Shown: piece by piece, positions 5,821 to 12,164 of the stretch
How the letters are laid out: each line of letters begins with the position of its first letter
Numbering within the stretch: the first letter of the stretch is position 1
Source of the DNA: a virus
Length of the DNA: 64,000 nt
Virus record (IMG/VR): IMGVR_UViG_3300035162_002243
Coordinates: 1-64,000 of that record
Reading direction: 5' to 3' (one strand)
Program-made: the position numbers and the translations under genes
The notes under the pieces: generated by a model
Databases searched by the model: none
Told to the model about the DNA's origin: nothing
The model's input: only the letters and a program-made list of their open reading frames with translations

Positions 5821-5953
5821 GCTCCGCTGAACAGTGGGACTAGCTGACGCCCTGTTAGCAGTCCAAACAGGTAGTAGAAGTTTTGTGCCCTCATGCATCT
5901 ACTATCGAACCTGAGCCCTACTAGTGTGCCCTCGCTAGTAGGGCTTTCTTTTA
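5821..5953 (+). ncRNA. Candidate three-hairpin regulatory RNA with GCCCU loops
   Basis: Three consecutive hairpins follow the ATPase stop: 5837-5864 (loop GACGCCCUGUU), 5872-5904 (7-bp stem, loop containing GUGCCCUC at 5885-5892) and 5915-5944 (10-bp stem, GUGCCCUC at 5926-5933 in the loop, then a U-rich tail). All three loops expose GCCCU. The loops are complementary to the GGGCA sequence that serves as ribosome-binding site for most early genes of this region. This would suit a 3'-UTR-derived small RNA acting on phage mRNAs; expression and targets are inferred. No promoter of its own was found. Confidence 0.5.
5915..5953 (+). terminator. Rho-independent terminator
   Basis: Perfect 10-bp stem GCCCTACTAG/CTAGTAGGGC with a 10-base loop, followed by TTTCTTTTA. 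It ends the ATPase transcript and forms the last hairpin of the candidate RNA. Confidence 0.9.
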
Positions 5954-5958
5954 TCTAA

Positions 5959-5995
5959 ATTAGGGGTTGACAACCGTTCTAGTGTGTGCTATAAC
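5959..5995 (+). promoter_or_regulatory. Early promoter 8 (TTAGGGG class)
   Basis: TTGACA (5967-5972), 17 bases, TATAAC (5990-5995). Confidence 0.85.
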
Positions 5996-6027
5996 TAGTA
6001 TATAGAAACACAGTAAGGGCAAACACA

Positions 6028-6225
6028 ATGACACAGAATTTAAACGTACACTTTGTAAACCGCGGATACGGAACAGACGACGGTGTTAAGACAGTAGAGC
6101 TAGTTAAGTTAGACATATATGAGCGCACAGGCCAACCTATGGCGGCTGTTAAAAGCCCATACTTCCCCGGCGATACATTGGTTGCAATGTTTGAAAACAA
6201 TGAATGGTTGTGTGACTTAGATTAA
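6028..6225 (+). CDS. Small hypothetical protein (65 aa)
   Basis: 65 aa, predicted mostly beta (alternating hydrophobic residues, a GDTLVAMF-like strand), no recognised family. Start behind TAAGGGCAAACACA, single promoter. It ends at TAA directly before the ATTAGGGG block of promoter 9. Confidence 0.7.
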   Translation: MTQNLNVHFVNRGYGTDDGVKTVELVKLDIYERTGQPMAAVKSPYFPGDTLVAMFENNEWLCDLD

Positions 6226-6261
6226 TTAGGGGTTGACAACCCTGCGTAATGATAGTATAAT
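6225..6261 (+). promoter_or_regulatory. Early promoter 9 (TTAGGGG class)
   Basis: TTGACA (6233-6238), 17 bases, TATAAT (6256-6261), then GTATATAC. Nearly identical to promoter 3. Confidence 0.9.
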
Positions 6262-6293
6262 GTATATACAAACTAAGCAAAAGGGCAAAGCAT

Positions 6294-6602
6294 ATGAATT
6301 ATCTTACAGTAGACGTTTACCGTAGCGCAGGCATTGATTGCACCAACAATGGTGTGACCAGTGAAACATCACCAACTTTCGTTGTTCCTTGTGAGCACGG
6401 ACCAATCAGCGGTGACTGGGCAGAGGAGCAGGAGTATGTGATCCTAGTTCCTGGAACAGCTGGCAACAGGATGCACATGAAACCACAAGGTGTTAGCGGA
6501 CACACCATGTTTGGTGGTAACTTTGTTTACACCAGTGACAGCCGCTTTGGTGAACTGTATGGTAGCCACCCAATCCATGTACATGATAGAATTGAAAATT
6601 AG
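6294..6602 (+). CDS. Small hypothetical protein (102 aa)
   Basis: 102 aa, beta-rich with several histidines near the C-terminus (GSHPIHVHD). No family recognised; the central GDWAEEQEYVILVPGTAGNRMHMKPQG region looks like a compact barrel fold. Start after AAAGGGCAAAGCAT. Its TAG stop (6600-6602) is inside promoter 10. Confidence 0.7.
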   Translation: MNYLTVDVYRSAGIDCTNNGVTSETSPTFVVPCEHGPISGDWAEEQEYVILVPGTAGNRMHMKPQGVSGHTMFGGNFVYTSDSRFGELYGSHPIHVHDRIEN

Positions 6603-6634
6603 GGGTTGACATCGGCCACAAAAGGCTGTATAAT
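6598..6634 (+). promoter_or_regulatory. Early promoter 10 (TTAGGGG class)
   Basis: TTGACA (6606-6611), 17 bases, TATAAT (6629-6634). The leader to the next gene is longer (about 50 bases). Confidence 0.9.
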
Positions 6635-6690
6635 ACATAGTATATTAAGTAAGAAACTTAATACTTTTTTATAACTTGAGGGCAAACAAC

Positions 6691-6942
6691 ATGGCAACAT
6701 TAATTAAGCGTTACGGAATGTTCACTACAAATGGCAACAAGATGGTAGGCCGCATTGCAGAGGCAGGCAAGAAGCTGGCCGCTGAAGATGGCTGTGGCAA
6801 GAACGCATGGGCATTCGCATACAGGGAACTGCAGAAGTTATCCTATGCAAAGGACTTTGAAGAGTGTACTGACACTGATGTGCGTGAGCAGGTGTTCAGC
6901 TATGTGACTGCTGACTATCCAACAAGTAATTTTTACATCTAA
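6691..6942 (+). CDS. Small hypothetical protein (83 aa)
   Basis: 83 aa, alpha-helical, unknown. The ATG at 6691 follows TGAGGGCAAACAAC; a longer frame from 6676 would skip this ribosome-binding site. The AKDFEECTDTDVREQVFSYV part suggests a helical bundle. No partner evident. Confidence 0.7.
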   Translation: MATLIKRYGMFTTNGNKMVGRIAEAGKKLAAEDGCGKNAWAFAYRELQKLSYAKDFEECTDTDVREQVFSYVTADYPTSNFYI

Positions 6943-6946
6943 ATGA

Positions 6947-6979
6947 GAGGTTGACAGCGTACCTCAAACGCTGTATACT
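6947..6979 (+). promoter_or_regulatory. Early promoter 11
   Basis: TTGACA (6951-6956), 17 bases, TATACT (6974-6979). Serves the last two genes of the rightward early region. Confidence 0.9.
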
Positions 6980-7015
6980 ATAAGAGTAAGTTAATTAAAC
7001 ATTCGAGGGCATCAA

Positions 7016-7273
7016 ATGAATATACAACTAGAAGCATATGTAGCACAAAAGAACAGCTGGAACGCTATCTTCGGAGGCACACCACTAGACCTAAACAACG
7101 CAGAGGACCGTGTAAAGATTGCTGATATGATCGACTGTGATCTATCGCCAGAGAACCTAGCATGTGATGGCGAAGCAAGCCCACAACATGTACGCACACA
7201 GGGCCGCATGCTACGTGACTGCGCTCGTCAGTTACTAGCAATTGACTCAACTGTAACCATATATGAACTGTAG
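7016..7273 (+). CDS. Small hypothetical protein (85 aa)
   Basis: 85 aa, helical, acidic, with an NAEDRVKIADMIDCDLSPENLACDGEAS motif resembling proteins that appear in many phages next to small early genes; function unknown. Start after CGAGGGCATCAA. Followed within 11 bases by the next gene, which has GGGAGAA as ribosome-binding site, so the two form an operon. Confidence 0.7.
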   Translation: MNIQLEAYVAQKNSWNAIFGGTPLDLNNAEDRVKIADMIDCDLSPENLACDGEASPQHVRTQGRMLRDCARQLLAIDSTVTIYEL

Positions 7274-7283
7274 GGAGAACACT

Positions 7284-7643
7284 ATGAACACACTAACTGT
7301 ATCAAACGTTAATGAATACACTGTGGAAGACATCACTAACATCCTAGCTGAAGCCAAGCAGGAAGCACGTGACGCGGCAGTACAACATCTAAGCCTACAT
7401 GGTGAGCAGGCCTACTGTGGCTTTGCTTGGGTCAACATATGGAAGATCAAAGGCAACACCAAGCTGGGCAAGCGCATGAAGAGTGCAGGACTAAGCAAAG
7501 ACTACTCAGGTGCATACAACATATGGAACCCTTCAACACTAGGGACACAGTGTATGAGCACTAAGGAAGCGGGTGCCCGAGCATGTGCTAGTGTGTTTAA
7601 GAAGTACGGCTTTGAATGTAGCGCAGGATCAAGAGCAGACTAA
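7284..7643 (+). CDS. Conserved hypothetical protein (119 aa)
   Basis: 119 aa. Middle segment CGFAWVNIWKIKGNTKLGKRMKSAGLSKDYSGAYNIWNP (residues about 48-86) is a pattern I associate with small conserved phage proteins; function unknown. The start at 7284 follows GGGAGAACACT; the upstream in-frame ATG at 7263 lies inside the preceding gene. Last gene before the strong terminator at 7676-7710. Confidence 0.75.
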   Translation: MNTLTVSNVNEYTVEDITNILAEAKQEARDAAVQHLSLHGEQAYCGFAWVNIWKIKGNTKLGKRMKSAGLSKDYSGAYNIWNPSTLGTQCMSTKEAGARACASVFKKYGFECSAGSRAD

Positions 7644-7675
7644 ACTCTAGATAAGAATCAAAAACGATCCCCCGG

Positions 7676-7710
7676 GGTATAGTATTAAGTTACTATACCT
7701 TTTTTCTTTT
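7676..7710 (+). terminator. Rho-independent terminator of the rightward early region
   Basis: 9-bp stem GGTATAGTA/TACTATACC with a 6-base loop (7685-7690), followed by TTTTTTTCTTTT. Ends transcripts from the early promoters. Confidence 0.95.
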
Positions 7711-8002
7711 GTGCTAATAAAATAAAATAAAAAAAATTTCTCGAGGGGCGGGGCGTAATAGTCAATATTATAATAACACTTTTTTACTAGCTAATGGTTG
7801 TAAATCACCACCTCACTTCTGTAAGTACTTCACCAGTATTTTTTGCGCGGCAATTTTTTTAAGAGTGCAGGACCCATTTCGGCCTAAACAACAAACAGTG
7901 AGTGCAAACGAACTGTAGATAGAATCGTAGATTCTTTCTCATACTACTACGCTAGTGTTAGTTACGCACACTATCTTATAGTTACTAATACAATAGTGTT
8001 AG
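7711..8002. other. Non-coding gap between convergent gene groups
   Basis: About 290 bases without a supported gene. It holds an A-rich stretch (7715-7738), a GC-rich island CGAGGGGCGGGGCG (7742-7755), and one copy of a 15-base repeat TAGTGTTAGTTACGC (7953-7967); the second copy at 7994-8008 overlaps the end of the leftward gene. No promoter with a good -35/-10 pair was found on either strand. Confidence 0.6.
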
Positions 8003-8287
8003 TTACGCTATGTTGCGTAGTGCAAAGTCTCGGTCCGGGTACTGTGCATCAACGTAAGCCATGAATGCATCAGCTTGCTCTACCAACTCGAACATAAAGG
8101 TATGCTCATACACGTTAGTATACAGTGTGCAACTCCAGCTCCAACGATCTAGGTTGCGTCTACACCATGTCTTAGCGTAGTCTACTATGTCACTGTGTGT
8201 TCTAACTGTGATTGCATTTGTACGCCAACTGTTCTTATAGTCCACTACTTCCAATGGCGTCAATGGTGCTCTGCTTGCTTTGTTCAT
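8003..8287 (-). CDS. Small hypothetical protein (94 aa)
   Basis: 94 aa, unknown. The C-terminal half (FELVEQADAFMAYVDAQYPDRDFALRN) suggests a ferredoxin-like alpha-beta arrangement, with an aromatic, basic middle part. The start at 8287 is set by the ATGA overlap with the upstream gene stop. Third gene of a three-gene leftward operon. Confidence 0.7.
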   Translation of the reverse strand: MNKASRAPLTPLEVVDYKNSWRTNAITVRTHSDIVDYAKTWCRRNLDRWSWSCTLYTNVYEHTFMFELVEQADAFMAYVDAQYPDRDFALRNIA

Positions 8288-8472
8288 TCTGTTACTTCCC
8301 AATTGAAATCATAGAGGTCGGGTATAACACCTTGGTATGGACAGTCGTGCTGTTCGTAGTGTTCCCATTCATAGAACACGTCAGCGCATGTTATGCACTC
8401 ACACCAACCCATTCTATTAAAGTAGTCACGCTTGCTTTCTAACTCTGGAGTTACTTTGTCGGCGTCACTCAT
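8284..8472 (-). CDS. Small putative zinc-binding protein (62 aa)
   Basis: 62 aa with CECITC followed by H and HDC (residues about 24-43): a C-x2-C...H-x3-H/C arrangement that could bind zinc. No enzyme or DNA-binding family can be named. Overlaps the preceding gene by eight bases (ATGAGTGA) and the next by four, so the three genes are translated as a unit. Confidence 0.65.
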   Translation of the reverse strand: MSDADKVTPELESKRDYFNRMGWCECITCADVFYEWEHYEQHDCPYQGVIPDLYDFNWEVTE

Positions 8473-8734
8473 TGCGCATTAGATCCAGCATGTGTGGATA
8501 GTCTTTGATAAACTCCCTTGGGTCTACAGGGTCACATCCTACGGCCTTTAGTATGTCCACGCCTTTGCGAGTGAGCCATATGTCACCGTTTACATTACCC
8601 TCGAGATACCCTTTGTCAAAGTAAGGTTGTAGTTGTGCTAGTTCATCCTTGTGCGTCTTGCTCCAGTGCCCGTTCTTGGCTTTGAGAATACGATCGTAAT
8701 CTGCGTAAGTTAACTCTTCGTCTATCTTTAACAA
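8465..8734 (-). CDS. Hypothetical protein (89 aa) with a TTG start
   Basis: 89 aa, first gene of a leftward trio. The start is TTG at 8734-8732, following GGAGACAACA; no in-frame ATG precedes the conserved region. The sequence (YADYDRILKAKNGHWSKTHKDELAQLQPYFDKGYL...WLTRKGVDIL) looks like a winged-helix-type domain, so DNA binding is possible. A late-like AATAAATA element lies upstream at 8758-8765. Confidence 0.65.
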   Translation of the reverse strand: MLKIDEELTYADYDRILKAKNGHWSKTHKDELAQLQPYFDKGYLEGNVNGDIWLTRKGVDILKAVGCDPVDPREFIKDYPHMLDLMRNE

Positions 8735-8757
8735 TGTTGTCTCCTATGTGATACAAG

Positions 8758-8765
8758 TATTTATT
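8758..8765 (-). promoter_or_regulatory. Late-type promoter element AATAAATA
   Basis: AATAAATA on the minus strand, 23 bases before the TTG start of the 89-aa gene; matches the T4 late -10 consensus TATAAATA in seven of eight positions. Confidence 0.5.
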
Positions 8766-8901
8766 ACGCTAGGTCTAGTGTGATTTAAATTTGGCTCCTA
8801 ATTTTCTGCGAAAACTCTTCGAGCTCGTTTTTTAGCTGTACCACTTCGTGGCTTCTTGGATCTAGGTGAGGCTAAGTATTGTTACCAAGGAGATTATTAT
8901 T

Positions 8902-9249
8902 ATGAAAAATTTTATTATTGTACTCTTATTTATTTTACCACTGTCACCTGTGCTGGCCAAGACCATTACTGGACAGACACTCACTAAGCCTGTTAACGCA
9001 CGTTTTATGGCAGTACAAGAGTGTGACAACGTACAAGCACTTACTCAACGCACTGTTATCAACTGGGGCGAGAAGCCTTTGATTAAAGCAATAGGTGTAC
9101 AGACTGCTCCCAATGGTAAAAAGTACCAAAGCAGTATGATGTATTTTGTTAACCAAGACACGGGCACATGGAGTTTGATTGCTCTATATCCTAACCAATG
9201 GGCATGCATCATCGCGGCTGGCACCAAGATGGAACCATACTCCGACTGA
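8902..9249 (+). CDS. Small secreted protein (115 aa)
   Basis: 115 aa with a classical signal peptide (MKNFIIVLLFILPLSPVLA, cleavage after residue 19). The mature part has two cysteines (in QECDN and WACII) that could form a disulfide, plus a VNQDTGTWSLIALYPN segment shared with small periplasmic proteins of marine phages. Probably exported during infection; function unknown. The ATG at 8902 follows AAGGAG; the longer frame from 8866 would bury the signal peptide. Only 13 bases separate it from the HNH gene. Confidence 0.8.
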   Translation: MKNFIIVLLFILPLSPVLAKTITGQTLTKPVNARFMAVQECDNVQALTQRTVINWGEKPLIKAIGVQTAPNGKKYQSSMMYFVNQDTGTWSLIALYPNQWACIIAAGTKMEPYSD

Positions 9250-9262
9250 AGAGGACCCTGTA

Positions 9263-9772
9263 ATGGGACAAGTACTACTATTAAATGCAGACGCTCAACC
9301 TGTGAGTTATCTGCCGTTGAGTGCCATTGCATGGAAAGACGCCATCACATACCTGTGGCTGGACAAGGTCACAGTACTAGAATGGTATGACGATTGGATG
9401 GTACATTCAGCCACATGGGAAACTCGTGTGCCGGCTGTTATCATGCTCAAAGAAATGCAACGTCGACGTACTAAGCCACGCTTCTCTAAACACAATCTAA
9501 TGATTCGTGACCTGTACACCTGTCAGTACTGCAACACTCCCTATACCAAGCACAACCTAACCATGGATCATGTGTTGCCCATCAAGCTGGGTGGTAAGCT
9601 ACGTTGGGATAACATAGTAGCCGCGTGTGGGCCATGCAACAATCGCAAAGGGTCAAATACTAGCATGAAGCCTCGGCGAGCACCCTATGCACCTGACTAC
9701 TGGGACCTGGTTGCTAAACGCAAACAACTGCAAGTAGACGTAGCTCATCCTAGTTGGAATGCATACCTTTAA
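9263..9772 (+). CDS. HNH endonuclease (169 aa)
   Basis: HNH nuclease with the zinc-ribbon form of the motif: CQYCN (residues about 91-95), the metal-binding DHVLPIKLGG (about 104-113), and CGPCNNRKG (about 124-132). These endonucleases nick or cut DNA with a single metal ion; phage members act in homing or packaging. The N-terminal 80 residues (LLLNADAQPVSYLPLSAIAWKDA) are the typical partner domain of bacterial and phage stand-alone HNH proteins. The start at 9263 has only weak GAGG upstream. A bidirectional terminator follows. It is not inside another gene, so a homing role is not evident. Confidence 0.9.
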   Translation: MGQVLLLNADAQPVSYLPLSAIAWKDAITYLWLDKVTVLEWYDDWMVHSATWETRVPAVIMLKEMQRRRTKPRFSKHNLMIRDLYTCQYCNTPYTKHNLTMDHVLPIKLGGKLRWDNIVAACGPCNNRKGSNTSMKPRRAPYAPDYWDLVAKRKQLQVDVAHPSWNAYL

Positions 9773-9832
9773 ACACGCATATAACCTTCTTAAAACACTG
9801 CAAATCATTTAAACAACACTATGTAAGCGAAA

Positions 9833-9873
9833 ACACCTTAACAGCATTTTAAGAGCCATTAAGGTGTGTTTTT
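9833..9873. terminator. Bidirectional terminator between convergent genes
   Basis: ACACCTTAA (9833-9841) pairs with TTAAGGTGT (9859-9867), flanked by A-run on the left and GTTTTTCG on the right. Serves the HNH gene from one side and the SGNH operon from the other. Confidence 0.75.
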
Positions 9874-9925
9874 CGTGCAATCTAAGTGTCTGTCGCAGTG
9901 GTGGGTTTTGTTCGTGGAGTTTGTT

Positions 9926-10705
9926 TTACAAGCAATCTTGAGGAATAGTATTGCCTGGTGCTCGAGCCATATCTACCAGCTCTTTACACAACCCTGGATG
10001 GGTAACTTTGTTGCGATGTGTGAGCATGTGTGTTTCAAATCCGTTTTCTAGATCCAAAGGTACTTGTGTCTTTAGACTTTGTTCTAGCTTGTCAACAAAC
10101 ACTAGATGATTGTTACGTGTCATGTGATTGGCTCTAGTGTCTATGCTTTGTGCATACCACTTGACCATTTCTGCATCACTTTGAAACTCTTGGTCGCATA
10201 CGTTCCAAGTCATTGATCCATGTGTAACTGTAAGGTCAGTCCATGTCATGTTTATATTAAAGCTAGGAATTATCTGTAGATGAATCTCACGTTCAATCTG
10301 TTTGACTCGTATGCTGTCGATCATATGCTCTAGTCTAAGTTCATCTATGTCATCACGCTGTAGGTGTAACCAGTAGTCTTGCACAGCCCTAAACTTGTCA
10401 GGGTCTTTCTTTTCTAAATCTTTTGCATCTTGTATGTCTAGGAGACTCATTAGGTTACTCAAATAGGGACGGTCTTCAAAGAACCATTGTCTGCTCATCT
10501 CAGTAACAAAGAACACAACAATGTCTCCAGGCTGATGTGAGTCGTCTCTAAACTGTTTAGCACTCCACTCGTTGCTTGATCCTGCACATGCCTGATTGAC
10601 CACACGGTCTACATCTAAACGTGTAGATAGCAGTCTAGTCCAGCACCAATCTTCTTTCCAGTCAACAGCAAAACTATCACCGTATATCCATAGGGTCTGA
10701 CTCAT
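9926..10705 (-). CDS. SGNH/GDSL-like hydrolase (259 aa)
   Basis: Putative SGNH-fold hydrolase: LWIYGDSFAVDW gives the GDS nucleophile block (residues 8-13), AGSSNEW (about 41-47) supplies the Gly/Asn-type block, and THPGLCKELVDMA near the C-terminus the His block. Such enzymes remove acyl groups from glycans or lipids. Overlaps the nitrilase gene by four bases and is the last gene of the operon starting with the gp41 helicase. A second SGNH-type gene is at 35617-36306. Substrate unknown. Confidence 0.65.
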   Translation of the reverse strand: MSQTLWIYGDSFAVDWKEDWCWTRLLSTRLDVDRVVNQACAGSSNEWSAKQFRDDSHQPGDIVVFFVTEMSRQWFFEDRPYLSNLMSLLDIQDAKDLEKKDPDKFRAVQDYWLHLQRDDIDELRLEHMIDSIRVKQIEREIHLQIIPSFNINMTWTDLTVTHGSMTWNVCDQEFQSDAEMVKWYAQSIDTRANHMTRNNHLVFVDKLEQSLKTQVPLDLENGFETHMLTHRNKVTHPGLCKELVDMARAPGNTIPQDCL

Positions 10706-11481
10706 AAGTCTAACTCCATTGTAACACTGTCCATACCTTCGTCGTTACACTTAGCAAGCCAAGTTCCGTTTGGTCCAATGATGCCACTAGGTGCTTGCAT
10801 ATGATTAACTGTTCCGCCTATCATATCTGTACTGGCACTAGCTACTACAATATGCATTTGGTGTAGTTCAGCAAATGTTAATAAATGATTCTCATGCCAG
10901 GTGTAAAGGTTCTTGCTGTACTTGTCAGTATTACAGTTAGCACTTACAAACACACAACACGCACCATTATCTGCAAGTTTGTTAAACAAGTAGTCGTCGC
11001 CTTGAGGACTTGCAGTAGGCATTGCCCAAGCATCATTACAAATTAGTGTACCTGTTCTGGGACCTGTTCCGCTAAGTTCTATTAGACTAGATTCTATCCC
11101 CATCATATAGTAATAGTATTCGCCTAGTCCGTTTGTTGTACGTGTAAGTCGTTGTTTGTTATACGCTCCTACTAGCTGACCTTCTCGGTAGTAACGCACT
11201 TGGTTGTAAGGAAACTCGTCTTGTTCATAGTGTCCTGTGCCCAGTGCCATACTACGTTTGTTTTGTTGTAGATAAGTTTCTAACGTAGTTAGTGCAGTAA
11301 AGTATTCAGCCTTCTGTTCAGCTGTTCCTTCGTGACACACGTTAGCACAATACCCACTTAGGCTACCTTCGGGTGTTAAAATCCAATCGCTGTCTGGATG
11401 TGTATCAAGTACATTAATTAAACATTCTAAGTTTTCTTTGATGCTCGCAAACACCGGTTGTTGACTTGCTGTTATTTTCAT
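10702..11481 (-). CDS. Nitrilase-superfamily carbon-nitrogen hydrolase (259 aa)
   Basis: Carbon-nitrogen hydrolase with the complete Glu-Lys-Cys triad: TPEGSLSGY (E38), AYNKQRL (K109), LICNDAWAM (C148). These enzymes hydrolyse amides or nitriles, or transfer acyl groups. Length and motif order match the family (about 260-280 aa). ATGA overlaps with neighbours on both sides place it in the helicase operon, an unusual setting. Possible roles are nitrogen salvage or modification of a small molecule or polyamine-type metabolite; the sequence does not tell which. Confidence 0.85.
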   Translation of the reverse strand: MKITASQQPVFASIKENLECLINVLDTHPDSDWILTPEGSLSGYCANVCHEGTAEQKAEYFTALTTLETYLQQNKRSMALGTGHYEQDEFPYNQVRYYREGQLVGAYNKQRLTRTTNGLGEYYYYMMGIESSLIELSGTGPRTGTLICNDAWAMPTASPQGDDYLFNKLADNGACCVFVSANCNTDKYSKNLYTWHENHLLTFAELHQMHIVVASASTDMIGGTVNHMQAPSGIIGPNGTWLAKCNDEGMDSVTMELDL

Positions 11482-12164
11482 TTAAACTTTTTCTTCCTGT
11501 GAAATATTTTTGAGTACGCATCACTTAGATAAAACTTTAATGCACTATCTCGCTTGATGCCTTCTTCGTTAATCTCAGTTTCCATTTCCCAGTCTTCTCT
11601 CTTGAACGGAATGATTTGTGCAAGTGGCTCGCCGGGTGCTAAAATAAAATCGTCTTGCATAGCAACGCCGGGCCAGTTGTTCCAAGGAACATCAATAGTG
11701 TCTGTGTCAATAATAGCTGGATATAATTTAAACCGCTCCTCAAAATGATAAAACGGACTTTGGATAATACAACTATAGCCAGGTGGTGTTTCAATACGCC
11801 ACGGCACACTAAATGTTATATAATCTTTTTTTGTGCCATTCACGGCAACAGGGCATTGCGAATGTTCGTGTCCTTCTTGTGGGCTTTGATTCTGCCACCC
11901 CTGTGGATATGTTCTGCTGAACCCTTCATGCTCTTCGTCACGTTGATACGTTTGAATACGTTGCTCTACAGGGTTGAATATAATGTATCCACTAGTGATA
12001 GTATCGTATACTGGCATACATTTTTTAATTGTAGGAGGACTGTTATGTGGTTGTCCTACCCACGGTGTTGTTTTATTATACCAATCAGGTCTAACTTTGC
12101 TCGCTGGCTGTGGCGGATAGTTGTTGTGTACAGCGGCATCACCACATATGAATTTAATTTTCAT
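11478..12164 (-). CDS. Conserved hypothetical protein (228 aa)
   Basis: 228 aa, unknown. Features: VRPDWYNKTTPW near residue 25, a PVYDTITSGYIIFNP segment, and a SVPWRIETPPGYSCIIQSPFYHFEERF core that is typical of a conserved cupin-like protein of unknown function in phages and proteobacteria. The second half contains DDFILAPGEPLAQIIPFKREDW, again cupin/double-stranded beta-helix-like. Coupled to helicase and nitrilase genes by four-base overlaps. Confidence 0.7.
   Translation of the reverse strand: MKIKFICGDAAVHNNYPPQPASKVRPDWYNKTTPWVGQPHNSPPTIKKCMPVYDTITSGYIIFNPVEQRIQTYQRDEEHEGFSRTYPQGWQNQSPQEGHEHSQCPVAVNGTKKDYITFSVPWRIETPPGYSCIIQSPFYHFEERFKLYPAIIDTDTIDVPWNNWPGVAMQDDFILAPGEPLAQIIPFKREDWEMETEINEEGIKRDSALKFYLSDAYSKIFHRKKKFK

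Noticed and set aside
8866-8901. Upstream extension of the secreted 115-aa protein
   Set aside because: It would place 12 extra residues before a clear signal peptide; AAGGAG fits the ATG at 8902.
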